In this document: in pieces, positions 43,903 to 53,600 of the stretch | Layout: every line of letters starts with the position of its first letter | Position numbering within the stretch: position 1 is the stretch's first letter | Assembly (NCBI RefSeq): GCF_001937665.1 | Contig: NZ_MSKL01000005.1 | Coordinates: forward strand, 57,690-121,689 | Length of the DNA: 64,000 nucleotides | Reading direction: 5' to 3' | Source of the DNA: Actinomyces oris | Lineage (GTDB): Bacteria > Actinomycetota > Actinomycetes > Actinomycetales > Actinomycetaceae | Notes under the pieces: model-generated | Databases searched by the model: none | Told to the model about the DNA's origin: nothing | Seen by the model: only the letters and a program-made list of their open reading frames with translations | Program-made: the position numbers and the translations under genes

Positions 43903-45888
43903 ATGAAAATTCTTCTCAGAGCCACCTGGGCCCTCAACCTCACGCTGTGCTTGGCGACCATCCTGCTTATCCCACAGTCGCTCCTTTTCTTGTTCCCAGC
44001 CGAGACGAACGGCTATGTCATTATCAGTGAAACCGGCGTCGACCCGGATGAGCTTCATCATATCGGCAAGCAGGCCGGCGTCGAGGTTGCCCAGGTACGC
44101 CACATCACAGACTTCGCCGATACCACCGACGAGTCATACTCGACAACCAGCGTCGAGCTCCTCGGCTACGAGGCTGATGACTACATTCGCCCGCCATTGA
44201 CTCCCCTGCTCCTGCCGGAGCCCATCGCCTACAGCGGCAGCACCGTCCAAGACGATGCCCTGGGCGGGTGGTACGCGATCGGCTCGCGGCAAAGTACCAC
44301 CCAGTTCCTCAGCCAGGTCACAGACCGGTGGGGCGATCGCATCAATGAGTCGGGGATTCTGACACCGGGCCTTGCCCTGTCCACCGCCATGAGCTCCGAG
44401 ATCGGCGTGAGCCTGCTCCTGGCCCAGACGGTTCTGGCGCTCGTCCTGGCCCTTGCCACCGTCTCCCAGTCCTCTTCCTACAGAAGCGCCCGGTTGCAGG
44501 GCCGCTCCCACCGCCGCTTGGCCCTCCACCTCCTCAAGAACTGCCTCCTGTCAGCATGCCGGTGGCTTCTGGCCCCTTTGGCGCTACTCGCCCTGCTGGT
44601 GGCCTACGACATCTACGGCTCCGCCGCGCTGAGCGTCCACCGTCTGAGCGCCGAGCTCATCGCCTGCTGCGCCCTCCTGACCCTGGCCGCAACCCTGACC
44701 GGCACGCTCACGGGATGGGCGGTGCTCGCGGTTGGAAGCCGTCAGCGATCCGGGGCAGCAGCGCGTCCGCGCCACGGGATCGCCCTGCTGACCTATGCAC
44801 TTGTCCTGGCCATGACCTGGTCCTTCTCCACTGCGAGTACCAGTCTCATCGTCGATGTCCTCCAGGCGCAGGCACTTCGCAACCAGGCCCAGGCCCAGCG
44901 GTCCCTTCCCCCGGCCACCGCTCTGAGCATCTGGTCCGTCAGCGAGCCCACCTTCGATGCCAAGACACCCCGGATAGCCTCCTTCATCACCCAGGCCCAG
45001 CAGGAGGGGAGCCTTGTTCTGACCTGGGCGATCCCTAACGGCTCCACCGAGGACGGATACGGGCCGCCCACCCTGTATCTCAACAACACGGCCGCCGCCC
45101 ACTACGGCCTGCCCAAGGTCACTGAGCAGCAGGTGACCCTCTACCGGCCCCGGTCGGTGGCCGGCCAGGATGAGGCCTTGGCCCAGGAGATCGTCGAGCA
45201 GGCGCGATTCAACACCATGCACGGGGCGAGCGCGGACGCTGTCACCGTCACCTCCCACGACCTGGAGGAGGTCAGCTCGCTCCTGCCGGCGAACCTCCCC
45301 GCCGTCAGCTTCTTCCTCAGTAGCGAGGGCACCCGCACCAGCGACTGCCTCGTCGCCGTGGTCCCCGACGGCTACTTCGCCCCAGACGACTACCTGTCCG
45401 CCATTACCCAGGGGGCTGCAGTCCTCACCGGCCAGAACCTTGTCTCCCTGCGGGAGCGGCTGCGCGAGCACCACGTGGAGGACCTCGTGGCGCGCTTCGA
45501 CGCCGTCGGCACCGGCAACACGGCCCTCAGGGAGCAAACCATGCACACAGCAGTCCTCCACGCCCTCATCTTGCTGACTGCAGCCACCAGCACCGCGGCC
45601 AGCGCAGGGCTCGCGGCACGCGCCTGGGCACAGGCCAGGAGTCGCAGACGTGAGATTGAGCGCCTGCTGGGGCATCGCATGCTGGCCGAGCGCCTCCTGA
45701 CCGCGGTCCTCATCACCATCCCGGTACTCATCCTCGCCTGGCCGCTCCTGGTCCAGCCCAGCAGCGAACTGGTCGTTACTCAAATGGCGTGCGCACTCGT
45801 TCTCACCGCGGCCGTTGTCGTGGGATCACGCCACGCCGCCGCTCGGCCCACCGATCCCCGCCGCAGGAGGCAGGCCCGCCATGGCTGA
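43903..45888 (+). CDS. Bacteriocin-associated integral membrane protein (lactococcin-972 cluster)
   Basis: A 661-aa polytopic protein with a hydrophobic N-terminal segment (residues 5-30) followed by an extracellular part (~30-160), about four transmembrane helices near 165-190, 207-230, 245-270 and 283-305, a second extracellular part (~310-545), and three more helices near 550-570, 600-618 and 625-645. Size and layout match the 'bacteriocin-associated integral membrane' family found beside lactococcin-972 genes (DUF1430-like), thought to work with the ABC ATPase in immunity or export. It overlaps the ATPase gene by 8 bases. No sequence catalytic motif. Confidence 0.82.
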   Translation: MKILLRATWALNLTLCLATILLIPQSLLFLFPAETNGYVIISETGVDPDELHHIGKQAGVEVAQVRHITDFADTTDESYSTTSVELLGYEADDYIRPPLTPLLLPEPIAYSGSTVQDDALGGWYAIGSRQSTTQFLSQVTDRWGDRINESGILTPGLALSTAMSSEIGVSLLLAQTVLALVLALATVSQSSSYRSARLQGRSHRRLALHLLKNCLLSACRWLLAPLALLALLVAYDIYGSAALSVHRLSAELIACCALLTLAATLTGTLTGWAVLAVGSRQRSGAAARPRHGIALLTYALVLAMTWSFSTASTSLIVDVLQAQALRNQAQAQRSLPPATALSIWSVSEPTFDAKTPRIASFITQAQQEGSLVLTWAIPNGSTEDGYGPPTLYLNNTAAAHYGLPKVTEQQVTLYRPRSVAGQDEALAQEIVEQARFNTMHGASADAVTVTSHDLEEVSSLLPANLPAVSFFLSSEGTRTSDCLVAVVPDGYFAPDDYLSAITQGAAVLTGQNLVSLRERLREHHVEDLVARFDAVGTGNTALREQTMHTAVLHALILLTAATSTAASAGLAARAWAQARSRRREIERLLGHRMLAERLLTAVLITIPVLILAWPLLVQPSSELVVTQMACALVLTAAVVVGSRHAAARPTDPRRRRQARHG

Positions 45889-46585
45889 CACACTCACCGC
45901 TACAGACCTGACCATCTCCAGAGGCGGGCGCCTGCTCGTCGACGGGCTGGATCTGTCCCTGAAGGAGGGTACTGTCACGGCACTGACCGGCCCCAACGGC
46001 TCCGGCAAGACCACCACGGCATGGTGCCTGGGCCTGCACGACCTCGATTTCACTGGGACCGTGACCATCGATGGCCGGCCCTCCAGCAGGATGAGCCCGC
46101 GCGACATCCGCCTGGCGCACCGCACCACGATCGCCCTCCAGCCCCAGGACCTTCTTCTGGAGGACTCCTGGACCCCCATCGCCACACTGCGCCACGCCGC
46201 TTGGGCGCTCGGGCTCCCCCGGCGCCAGCGCGCGGCGCGGATCGCCGATGCCCTGGGCGCGGCCCGGCTCACCACCCTGTCCCGAACCCGCACGGGCCTG
46301 CTCAGCGGCGGAGAGCGGATGCGAGTGGCCCTGGCGCGAACACTGCTCATGGAGCACCCCCGCCTGGTCATCCTCGATGAGCCCACCGCCGGTGCGGATG
46401 AGGAGCTGGCCACGGTGGTCATCGGCGCCATGGACGCGTGGGCTCGGACCTCTGCCGCGATCCTCGTGGTCACCCATGACCCAAGGCTTGTTGAGCGTGC
46501 GGAGAACCAGGTAGAGCTCAGCACAGGCGAGCAAGTTCACGTGCACAGCCTCCATGAGCACGAAGCCATTGAGAATTTGGACTGA
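45881..46585 (+). CDS. ABC transporter ATP-binding protein of the bacteriocin cluster
   Basis: A 234-aa ATPase: Walker [10 protein letters not shown] (residues ~37-45), Q-loop [15 protein letters not shown], signature [16 protein letters not shown], Walker [13 protein letters not shown] and the switch His in VTHDP. ATG 45881 overlaps the membrane-protein stop by 8 bases and has a GGAGG site. With the 661-aa protein it forms the lactococcin-972-type immunity/transport pair. The unit is followed by rpsT after 142 bases. Confidence 0.9.
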   Translation: MADTLTATDLTISRGGRLLVDGLDLSLKEGTVTALTGPNGSGKTTTAWCLGLHDLDFTGTVTIDGRPSSRMSPRDIRLAHRTTIALQPQDLLLEDSWTPIATLRHAAWALGLPRRQRAARIADALGAARLTTLSRTRTGLLSGGERMRVALARTLLMEHPRLVILDEPTAGADEELATVVIGAMDAWARTSAAILVVTHDPRLVERAENQVELSTGEQVHVHSLHEHEAIENLD

Positions 46586-46727
46586 TAGAGTCACCCCTTG
46601 GACCTCTGGCCTGGCCGGCTGCGGGGTCCGGCGACCGGGTCAGCCAGGTGCCCCACCACCTCATGTCAACCCGTGGCGCGAACCCTCTCTCCGGCCATCG
46701 ACCAATCAGACGCGAGAAAGTTTCACC

Positions 46728-46988
46728 GTGGCGAACATCAAGTCCCAGATCAAGCGCATCAAGACCAACGAGAAGGCCCGCCTGCGCAACAAGTCCGTCA
46801 AGTCCGAGCTCAAGACCTACGTGCGCCGCGTGCGCGAGGCCGTCGAGGCCGGCGACAAGGACGCCGCGCTCGAGCACCTCAAGGCCGCCTCCCGCAAGCT
46901 GGACAAGGCCGTCTCCAAGGGCGTCATCCACAAGAACCAGGCCGCCAACCGCAAGTCCAAGCTCGCCAAGCGCGTCGCCTCCCTCTGA
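46728..46988 (+). CDS. rpsT: 30S ribosomal protein S20
   Basis: An 86-aa basic protein: [37 protein letters not shown] and the C-terminal [24 protein letters not shown], a full match to S20. GTG 46728 start. S20 is a primary 16S rRNA-binding protein. In related genomes it lies near holA and lepA; here unrelated blocks separate these. A classical terminator follows. Confidence 0.97.
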   Translation: MANIKSQIKRIKTNEKARLRNKSVKSELKTYVRRVREAVEAGDKDAALEHLKAASRKLDKAVSKGVIHKNQAANRKSKLAKRVASL

Positions 46989-47014
46989 GGCCACCGCAGC
47001 AGTGAGCATCTGAA

Positions 47015-47053
47015 GGGCGCCTCCCACCGGGGAGGCGCCCTCCCCTTTTTTCC
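47015..47053 (+). terminator. Rho-independent terminator after rpsT
   Basis: GGGCGCCTCC and GGAGGCGCCC form a perfect 10-bp stem followed by TCCCCTTTTTT. It is the clearest intrinsic terminator in the window and lies 26 bases after the rpsT stop. Confidence 0.93.
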
Positions 47054-47096
47054 GTCACCCTCTGCCCGTTCATCAGACCGCTTCAAGGAGAGCCCA

Positions 47097-48584
47097 TTGC
47101 GCATCGGATTCGACCGCGACAAGTACCTGCGGATGCAGTCCAGCCACATCGCGGAGCGCCGCGCCCAGTTCGGCGGCAAGCTCTATCTGGAGTTCGGCGG
47201 CAAGCTCATTGACGACATGCACGCCTCGCGCGTGCTGCCGGGCTTCACCCCGGACAACAAGATCGTCATGCTCGCCGAGCTGGCCGACGAGGTCGAGATC
47301 GTCATGGCGGTCAACGCCAAGCACCTCTCCCGCAACAAGGTCCGCGCGGACCTGGGCATCCCCTACGAGGACGACCTGCTGCGCCACATCGACGCCTTCC
47401 GAAGCTACGGGCTCTACGTGGGCAGCGTCGTCGTGACCCAGTGGACCGAGGACAACCGCCAGGCCCATGACTTCAAGCGCAAGCTGGAGGCGCTGGGCAT
47501 CACGGTCTACCGTCACTTCCCCATCCCCGGCTACCCCGGCGACGTCGCCCGCATCGTCTCGGCGGAGGGCTACGGGCGCAACGAGTACATCGAGACCAGC
47601 CGGGACCTCGTGGTCGTCACCGCCCCCGGCCCGGGCAGCGGCAAGATGGCCACCTGCCTGTCCCAGATCTACCACGACCACCAGCGGGGCATCTCCTCGG
47701 GCTACGCGAAGTTCGAGACCTTCCCGATCTGGAACCTGCCCCTGGACCACCCGGTCAACATCGCCTACGAGGCCGCCACCGCCGACCTCGACGACGTCAA
47801 CATGATCGACCCCTTCCACCTGGCGGCCCACGGAGTCCAGACCGTCAACTACAACCGCGACGTCGAGGTCTTCCCGGTCCTGAGCCGCCTGTTCGAGGAA
47901 ATCCTGGGCTCCTCGCCCTACGCCTCCCCCACGGACATGGGCGTCAACATGGCCGGCAACTGCATCAGCGACGACGAGGCCTGCCGGCAGGCCGCCTGCC
48001 AGGAGATCATCCGCCGCTACTACCGGGCCCTGGTGACCGAGAAGCGCGAGGTCATCGCCCCCGTCCAGTCCCAGCGGATCGCGCTGCTCATGGCCAAGGT
48101 GGGGGTGAGCAAGGAGGACCGCCCCGTCGTGCCGCCCGCACTGGAGGTGGCCGCGGCCACCGGCGAGCCGGCCTCGGCGATCGAGCTGCCCGACGGGCGC
48201 ATCGTGACGGGCAAGACCTCCGCCCTGCTGGGGTGCTCCTCAGCGATGCTGCTCAACGCCCTCAAGGTCCTGGCCGGGATCGATGATGACGTCAACCTGC
48301 TGGCCCCGGCCTCCATCGAACCCATCCAGAAGCTCAAGACTCAGCGGCTGGGCAGCCGCAACCCGCGCCTGCACACCGACGAGGTGCTCATCGCTTTGGC
48401 CGTGTCCGCCAACGGGGACGACAACGCCCGCAAGGCCCTCGACCAGCTCGAGACGCTGCGGGGCTGCGACGTCCACACCTCCACGATCCTGGGCTCGGTG
48501 GACGAGGGCATCTTCCGCGCCCTGGGGGTCCAAGTCACCAACGAGCCCGTCTACGCCACCAAGTCCCTGTACCGCAAGAAGTGA
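47097..48584 (+). CDS. DUF1846 family protein
   Basis: A 495-aa protein of DUF1846 (UPF0371): [35 protein letters not shown] at the start, [38 protein letters not shown] (a P-loop-like GPGSGK), [38 protein letters not shown] and [12 protein letters not shown]. Length and motifs match the family throughout. Its function is not established. TTG start at 47097 with GGAG about 7 bases upstream. Confidence 0.9.
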   Translation: MRIGFDRDKYLRMQSSHIAERRAQFGGKLYLEFGGKLIDDMHASRVLPGFTPDNKIVMLAELADEVEIVMAVNAKHLSRNKVRADLGIPYEDDLLRHIDAFRSYGLYVGSVVVTQWTEDNRQAHDFKRKLEALGITVYRHFPIPGYPGDVARIVSAEGYGRNEYIETSRDLVVVTAPGPGSGKMATCLSQIYHDHQRGISSGYAKFETFPIWNLPLDHPVNIAYEAATADLDDVNMIDPFHLAAHGVQTVNYNRDVEVFPVLSRLFEEILGSSPYASPTDMGVNMAGNCISDDEACRQAACQEIIRRYYRALVTEKREVIAPVQSQRIALLMAKVGVSKEDRPVVPPALEVAAATGEPASAIELPDGRIVTGKTSALLGCSSAMLLNALKVLAGIDDDVNLLAPASIEPIQKLKTQRLGSRNPRLHTDEVLIALAVSANGDDNARKALDQLETLRGCDVHTSTILGSVDEGIFRALGVQVTNEPVYATKSLYRKK

Positions 48585-48589
48585 GGCCC

Positions 48590-48623
48590 GGTGCGGGCGG
48601 CCCTCCCGCGGTGCGCCCGCACC
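48590..48623 (+). terminator. Hairpin after the DUF1846 gene
   Basis: GGTGCGGGCG and CGCCCGCACC form a perfect 10-bp stem with a 14-base loop, right after the stop at 48584 and before the FMN riboswitch. No U-run is present. Confidence 0.6.
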
Positions 48624-48716
48624 CGGACACCCCATTGAGGTGGGGGTGGTCACATAGGCGCGGAGAAACGGCTGAACGCACTCGCGCGCGGTACATTCTC
48701 CCCAACGAGATGAACT

Positions 48717-48844
48717 CGTGTGCTCTGGGGTCGGTGAAAGTCCGAACCGGCGGTGACAGTCCGCGACCCGGTCGCATCCAGCGACCGGCTGACCAGGTGG
48801 AACTCCTGGACCGACGGTGAGAGTCCGGATGGGAAGCGCACACG
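48717..48844 (+). ncRNA. FMN riboswitch (RFN element)
   Basis: The conserved RFN blocks are in order: GGGGTCGGTGAAAGTCCGA, ACCGGCGGTGACAGTCCGCG, GACCAGGTGGAACTCCTGG and CCGACGGTGAGAGTCCGGAT, closed by an outer stem of CGTGTGC (48717) with GCACACG (48838). It lies 88 bases before ribD and should repress the rib operon when FMN is abundant. The remaining leader up to the GAGGGAGAGG ribosome site could hold the expression platform. Confidence 0.95.
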
Positions 48845-48931
48845 GGACACACCATGCCTCGCCCGCTGCCGTGCACCCGGCGGTCCGGCATGACAGTGTC
48901 TCTCCCCAGCGCACCCGAGGGAGAGGACCGG

Positions 48932-50092
48932 ATGACCTCGTTCACCCCCGTGCAGGCGGCCGCGATGCGACGCGCCCTGCGGGTCGCGGCCTCCCCCGAC
49001 GCCCCGCCCGGCCCCAATCCCCGGGTGGGCTGCGTCATCCTCTCCGCCGACGGCGACGTCCTCGCCGAGGGCCACCACCGCGGAGCCGGCACCGCCCACG
49101 CCGAGGTCGACGCGCTGGCGAACCTCGCCGCGGCGGGCGCCTCCGCCCAGGGAGCGACCGCCGTCGTCACTCTCGAGCCCTGCAATCATCAGGGCCGCAC
49201 CGGCCCATGCGTCCAGGCGCTCCTCGCCGCGGGCGTGGCCGAGGTCATCTACGCCCAGGATGACCCGACCGAGCAGGCCGGAGGCGGCGCAGCGACGCTG
49301 GAGGCCGCCGGCGTGCGAGTACGATGTGGACTGTGCGCCCAGGACGCCGCGTGTCTCAACCGCCCGTGGCTCCTGGCCGTGACCCGCGGGCGCCCCATGG
49401 TGACATGGAAGCTCGCCGCCACCCTCGACGGCCGTATCGCCGCAGCCGACGGCACCAGCCAGTGGATCACCCCGGTGGCGGCCCGCCGCGACGCCCACCG
49501 TCTGCGCCGCCAGTGCGACGCCATCATGGTGGGCACCGGCACCGCCCTCGCCGACGACCCGGCCCTCACAGTCCGCGATGAGACGGGAGAGCCCGCCCCG
49601 GCTCACCTCCAGCCGCTGCGCGTCGTCGTCGGCTCCAGGCGCCTGCCTCCCACCTCCAGGGTGCTCGCCGACGACCACCACCTCCTCCTGCCCGACCACG
49701 ACCCGCGCGCCGTCCTCGCCGTGCTCGCCGAGCGCGAGATCCGCCATGTCCTGCTCGAAGGAGGCCCGACCCTCGCGACCGCCTTCCTGCGCGCCGGACT
49801 CGTCGACGAGGTCGTCGCCTACACGGCCCCCGCACTTCTCGGCGCCGGACCGGCCGCCCTCGCCGACTTCGGGGCGACGACAATCACCGACGCCCTGAGG
49901 CTGCGAAACTCCCGCGTCGAGGTCCTCGGCTCGGGCGACGAACTCGCCGTCCGCGTCTCCGGTGACCTGGGGGCCGACGACATCCGCCCCGACGCCCCTG
50001 CGGTCCTCAGGCCGCGGCACCGCGCTCAACGCCCGGACCCCCGGGACCGCACTCGTCCCCCTGCCCACCGCCACATCGAGGAGAGACACTGA
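48932..50092 (+). CDS. ribD: Bifunctional riboflavin deaminase/reductase RibD
   Basis: A 386-aa two-domain enzyme. The deaminase (~1-145) has GPNPRVGCVIL, the zinc motif HAEVDAL and PCNHQGRTGPCVQAL. The reductase (~150-360) has RPMVTWKLAATLDGRIAAADGTSQWI, DAIMVGTGTALADDPALTVR and HVLLEGGPTLATAFL. A ~30-residue Arg/Pro-rich tail follows. ATG 48932 is supported by the site GAGGGAGAGG; an upstream ATG at 48854 lies in the leader. It acts on the pyrimidine intermediate of riboflavin synthesis. The stop overlaps the ribE start by one base. Confidence 0.95.
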   Translation: MTSFTPVQAAAMRRALRVAASPDAPPGPNPRVGCVILSADGDVLAEGHHRGAGTAHAEVDALANLAAAGASAQGATAVVTLEPCNHQGRTGPCVQALLAAGVAEVIYAQDDPTEQAGGGAATLEAAGVRVRCGLCAQDAACLNRPWLLAVTRGRPMVTWKLAATLDGRIAAADGTSQWITPVAARRDAHRLRRQCDAIMVGTGTALADDPALTVRDETGEPAPAHLQPLRVVVGSRRLPPTSRVLADDHHLLLPDHDPRAVLAVLAEREIRHVLLEGGPTLATAFLRAGLVDEVVAYTAPALLGAGPAALADFGATTITDALRLRNSRVEVLGSGDELAVRVSGDLGADDIRPDAPAVLRPRHRAQRPDPRDRTRPPAHRHIEERH

Positions 50093-50766
50093 TGTTCACC
50101 GGAATCGTCGAGGAGCTCGGGCACGTCGTCCGGCTCGAGACCGTCGAGGACAGCGCCCGGCTGACGGTCGAGGCGCCCACCGTCACTCAGGACGTGAGCC
50201 TGGGCGACTCCATCAGCGTCAACGGGTGCTGCCTGACGGTCGCCGCAGTGCACGGGAGCGCCTTCACCGCCGATCTCATGGCGGAGACTCTCGCGCGCAC
50301 CACGCTGGGCTCCCAGAAGCCGGGAGAGCCGGTCAACCTCGAACGCGCCCTGCGCGCCACCGACAGGCTCGGAGGGCACATCGTTCAGGGTCACGTCGAT
50401 GCCACCACCGAGGTCCTCGACCGCCACCACGGCGAGCACTGGGACCTCCTACGCATCGGCCTGCCGCGGGAGATCGCCCGTTACGTCGCCGCCAAGGGAT
50501 CGGTTGCCCTCGACGGGGTGTCGCTGACGGTCGTCGACGTCGTTGACGTCGACGAGGCCCGGCACGACGCCACCCCCGATGTCTCTCCCACGCCGGGGGC
50601 GGGGGCGTCGCTCAGCGTCGGCCTCATCCCCGAGACGCTGCGGCGCACGACTCTGGGCACGAGGCGGCCGGGAGAACGGGTCAACCTCGAGGTCGACGTC
50701 ATGGCCAAGTACGCCGAGCGTCTTCTGGGCGCCCGCCTGAGCCAGGAGGGTCAGCAGGCATGCTGA
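50092..50766 (+). CDS. ribE: Riboflavin synthase (alpha subunit)
   Basis: A 224-aa protein with two lumazine-binding repeats, each beginning with a strand-turn pattern: MFTGIVEELGHVVRLE, DSISVNGCCLTVAAVHG, TLGSQKPGEPVNLERAL, LGGHIVQGHVDATTEV in the first; KGSVALDGVSLTVVDVVDVD and TLGTRRPGERVNLEVDVMAKY in the second. It dismutates two lumazines to riboflavin. It overlaps ribD and ribBA by a few bases, so translation is coupled. The symbol ribE is used for riboflavin synthase; some genomes call it ribC. Confidence 0.95.
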   Translation: MFTGIVEELGHVVRLETVEDSARLTVEAPTVTQDVSLGDSISVNGCCLTVAAVHGSAFTADLMAETLARTTLGSQKPGEPVNLERALRATDRLGGHIVQGHVDATTEVLDRHHGEHWDLLRIGLPREIARYVAAKGSVALDGVSLTVVDVVDVDEARHDATPDVSPTPGAGASLSVGLIPETLRRTTLGTRRPGERVNLEVDVMAKYAERLLGARLSQEGQQAC

Positions 50767-52091
50767 GCACCAGGAGCGCATCCCCGGACACGCGCATGGA
50801 CAGCGTCGAGGACGCCCTCACCGCCCTCCGCGAGGGCCGGATGGTCATCGTCGTCGACGATGAGAGCCGGGAGAACGAGGGGGACCTCATCCTGCCCGCG
50901 GCGAGCGCCACGACCGAGCAGCTGGCCTTCGCGATCCGGCACTCCACCGGCATCATCTGCGCGCCCATGGCGGCCCAGGAGCTCGACCGCCTGGGGATCC
51001 CCATGATGACCGAGCACAACACCGATCCCAAGAGGACGGCCTTCACGCTGACTGCCGACGCACGCACGGGCATCACCACGGGTGTGAGCGCCGCCGACCG
51101 GGCGCGCACCGTCCGCGTCCTGGCGGACCCGGGCTCGGCTCCCAGCGATCTCGTCCGCCCGGGCCACGTCTTTCCCCTGCGTGCATGCGAGGGCGGGATC
51201 CTCACGCGCCGCGGTCACACGGAGGCCGCCGTCGACCTCATGCGCCTGTCGGGCAACCGGCCCGTGGGCGTCCTGGTGGAGATCATCAACGACGACGGCA
51301 CCATGGCACGCCGGCACCAGCTGCGTGCGCTCGCCGACGCCCACGACATGCCCATGATCTCGATCGGCGACCTGGAGCGCTACCGGTGGCTGCACGAGGA
51401 GCTCGTCGAGGAGGTCGTCTCGGCGCACCTGCCCACCGCGCACGGGGAGTTCACCGCCCACGCCCTGCGCAGCAGGGTCGACGGCACCGAGTACCTCGCA
51501 CTCGTGTGCGGTCGCATCTCGGACGGTGAGGACGTCCTCACCCGCGTCCACTCCGCCTGCCTGACCGGCGACGTCCTGTCCTCCCTGCGCTGCGACTGCG
51601 GGCCGCAGTTGCGCGCCGCCATGGAGGCGATCAGCGCCCACGGCCGCGGGGTCCTCGTCTACGCCTCCGACCATGAGGGGCGCGGTATCGGGCTCATCGA
51701 CAAGCTCCGCGCCTACGCGCTGCAGGAGGAGGGCATGGACACCCTCGACGCCAACGTCGCGCTGGGGCTGCCGGCCGATGCCCGCAGCTACGCCACCGCC
51801 GCCCAGGTGCTGCGGCACCTGGGCGTGCGCTCGGTCGAGCTCATGACGAACAACCCGGACAAGGTGGCGGGCCTGGAGCACTATGGCGTGAACGTCCGCT
51901 CCATGACGCCGACACCGACCTTCGCCAACGGGGAGAACCTCGACTACCTGCGCACCAAGCGCGACCGCATGGGCCATCTGCTCACCGGGCTCGACCCCAC
52001 CGGGTCCCGCACGGACTCACCGCCCGGCGAGGCGAGGGCCGACGACGCGACCTGGCACACGACCGACGAGAACGAAGGAGAGACACGATGA
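50760..52091 (+). CDS. ribBA: Bifunctional DHBP synthase / GTP cyclohydrolase II
   Basis: A 443-aa fusion. The N-terminal DHBP synthase has [51 protein letters not shown] and [12 protein letters not shown]. The C-terminal GTP cyclohydrolase II has [23 protein letters not shown] with the three zinc cysteines, [49 protein letters not shown] and PDKVAGLE. Both active sites look intact. It starts within the end of ribE and its stop overlaps the ribH start (ATGA). Confidence 0.95.
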   Translation: MLSTRSASPDTRMDSVEDALTALREGRMVIVVDDESRENEGDLILPAASATTEQLAFAIRHSTGIICAPMAAQELDRLGIPMMTEHNTDPKRTAFTLTADARTGITTGVSAADRARTVRVLADPGSAPSDLVRPGHVFPLRACEGGILTRRGHTEAAVDLMRLSGNRPVGVLVEIINDDGTMARRHQLRALADAHDMPMISIGDLERYRWLHEELVEEVVSAHLPTAHGEFTAHALRSRVDGTEYLALVCGRISDGEDVLTRVHSACLTGDVLSSLRCDCGPQLRAAMEAISAHGRGVLVYASDHEGRGIGLIDKLRAYALQEEGMDTLDANVALGLPADARSYATAAQVLRHLGVRSVELMTNNPDKVAGLEHYGVNVRSMTPTPTFANGENLDYLRTKRDRMGHLLTGLDPTGSRTDSPPGEARADDATWHTTDENEGETR

Positions 52092-52561
52092 GCGGCTCCG
52101 GAGCACCTGAGCAGAGCGCACCCCGCGCATGGGGCATGAGGGTGACAGTCGTCGCCGCCCAGTGGCACGAGCGCATCATGGCGGGCCTGGTCGCCGGGGC
52201 GCTGCGCGCCGTCGAGGAGGCCGGAGCCCAGGCGAGCGTCGTGCGGGCGGTGGGTTCCTTCGAGCTCCCGGTACTCGCCGCGGCCGCCGCGCGCGGCGGT
52301 GCCGAGGCGGTCGTCGCACTGGGCGTCGTCATCCGCGGTGGCACCCCGCACTTCGATTACGTGTGCAGGGCCGCCACCGACGGGCTGAGCCGGGTGGCGC
52401 TCGACACCGGGGTGCCGGTGGGCTTCGGCGTGCTCACGTGCGACGACGAGGCCCAGGCGCTGTCCCGCTGCGGCGGGCCAGGATCGGAGGAGGACAAGGG
52501 CCACGAGGCGGCCTGCGCGGCGATGTCCACGGCGCTCACACTGGCCGCCATGCGGGTGTGA
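52088..52561 (+). CDS. ribH: 6,7-dimethyl-8-ribityllumazine synthase
   Basis: A 157-aa lumazine synthase: [104 protein letters not shown] and [10 protein letters not shown] are the active-site segments. The start lies within ATGA shared with the ribBA stop. It condenses the pyrimidine with DHBP. It ends the riboflavin operon; convergent holA ends eight bases later. Confidence 0.95.
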   Translation: MSGSGAPEQSAPRAWGMRVTVVAAQWHERIMAGLVAGALRAVEEAGAQASVVRAVGSFELPVLAAAAARGGAEAVVALGVVIRGGTPHFDYVCRAATDGLSRVALDTGVPVGFGVLTCDDEAQALSRCGGPGSEEDKGHEAACAAMSTALTLAAMRV

Positions 52562-52568
52562 GGGCGGC

Positions 52569-53600
52569 TCAGCGCCGGCGGGTACCGGAGCGGCGGGCGT
52601 TGCAGATCGTCAGGACCGCCCGCTCGACGGCGTAGACGGGGTCACGGCTGGCCCCCTTGGCCTCGGCATCGGCCCGGGCCACGGCCAGGATCGAGGTGGC
52701 CAGGGCGTCGTCGGACCATCCCTGGAGCTCTCGGCGGGCCCGGTCCACCTGCCAGGGGGCCATTCCCAGCTCGGCAGGGCTCATACGCCGCCCCCCGGCG
52801 GCCGCGACCCGGGCGAGCTGGCGCACCTTCATGGCCAGGGCCGCGACGATGGCCACCGGGTCGGTGCCGGTGGCCACGGCGTGGCGCAGGGCCGTGATGG
52901 CGGCCGGGGTGTTGCCGGCCGCGGCGGCGTCGGCCACGGTGAAGCCGGTGGCCTCGATGCGCCCGGCGTAGTAGGTGCGCACGTGGTCGACGCTGATGGT
53001 GCCCTGGGTGTCGGCGAGGAGCTGGTCGACGGCGGAGCACAGCTCGCGCAGGTCGCTGCCCAGGGCGTCGACGAGGGCGCCCACGGCCTCGGGATCGATG
53101 CTTCTTCCGGCGCGGCGCACGTCGGCCACGACCAGGGAGGACTTGTCCTTGGCACTCTTGATGGCCTCGCACTGGATGGTCGGGTAGGGCGAGGCCTTGA
53201 TGGCATCGAGCAGGCGTTTGCCCCGTTGGCCCCCGTTGTGACGCAGGATGACGCTGACCTCGGGGTCGGCGGCGCCCACGTAGGCGATGAGGTCGCTCAG
53301 GAGGGCGTCAGTCATCTGCTCCAGGGCGGGGACGTAGACGAGCCGGGGTTCGCCGAACAAGGAGGGGGACACGAGGGTGTCGAGCTGGTGGGGTTCGTAG
53401 GTGGCGGCCTCCAGGCGCGTGATCTCGGTGGTGGGGTCCTTGGCCTTGGCCTGCGCCAGAAGACTTCTCACCGCTCGGTCGGCGAGGACCTCCTCGCCGG
53501 CGCGGATGAGGACGATCGGCGCCAGCTGGGCCTGGTCCCAGCGCAGTCCAGCCGGTGCCTTGCGCTGGCCTCGGGAGCGGGAGGTTCGGGTCGCTGCCAT
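52569..53600 (-). CDS. holA: DNA polymerase III subunit delta
   Basis: A 343-aa clamp-loader subunit. The N-terminus reads QLAPIVLIRAGEEVLADRAVRSLLAQAKA, followed by TYEPHQLDTLVSPSLFGEPRLVYV and ADPEVSVILRHNGGQRGKRLLDAIK, typical of actinobacterial HolA, and a C-terminal helical part with AELGMAPWQVDRARRELQGWSDD. ATG 53600 is preferred; upstream sequence lies inside comEC. It is the ring-opening subunit that binds the sliding clamp. It follows comEC on the minus strand and overlaps its end by 133 bases. Confidence 0.9.
   Translation of the reverse strand: MAATRTSRSRGQRKAPAGLRWDQAQLAPIVLIRAGEEVLADRAVRSLLAQAKAKDPTTEITRLEAATYEPHQLDTLVSPSLFGEPRLVYVPALEQMTDALLSDLIAYVGAADPEVSVILRHNGGQRGKRLLDAIKASPYPTIQCEAIKSAKDKSSLVVADVRRAGRSIDPEAVGALVDALGSDLRELCSAVDQLLADTQGTISVDHVRTYYAGRIEATGFTVADAAAAGNTPAAITALRHAVATGTDPVAIVAALAMKVRQLARVAAAGGRRMSPAELGMAPWQVDRARRELQGWSDDALATSILAVARADAEAKGASRDPVYAVERAVLTICNARRSGTRRR

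Noticed and set aside
46586..46727. Possible tRNA between the bacteriocin ATPase and rpsT
   Set aside because: No acceptor stem, anticodon loop or T-loop of tRNA type could be found.
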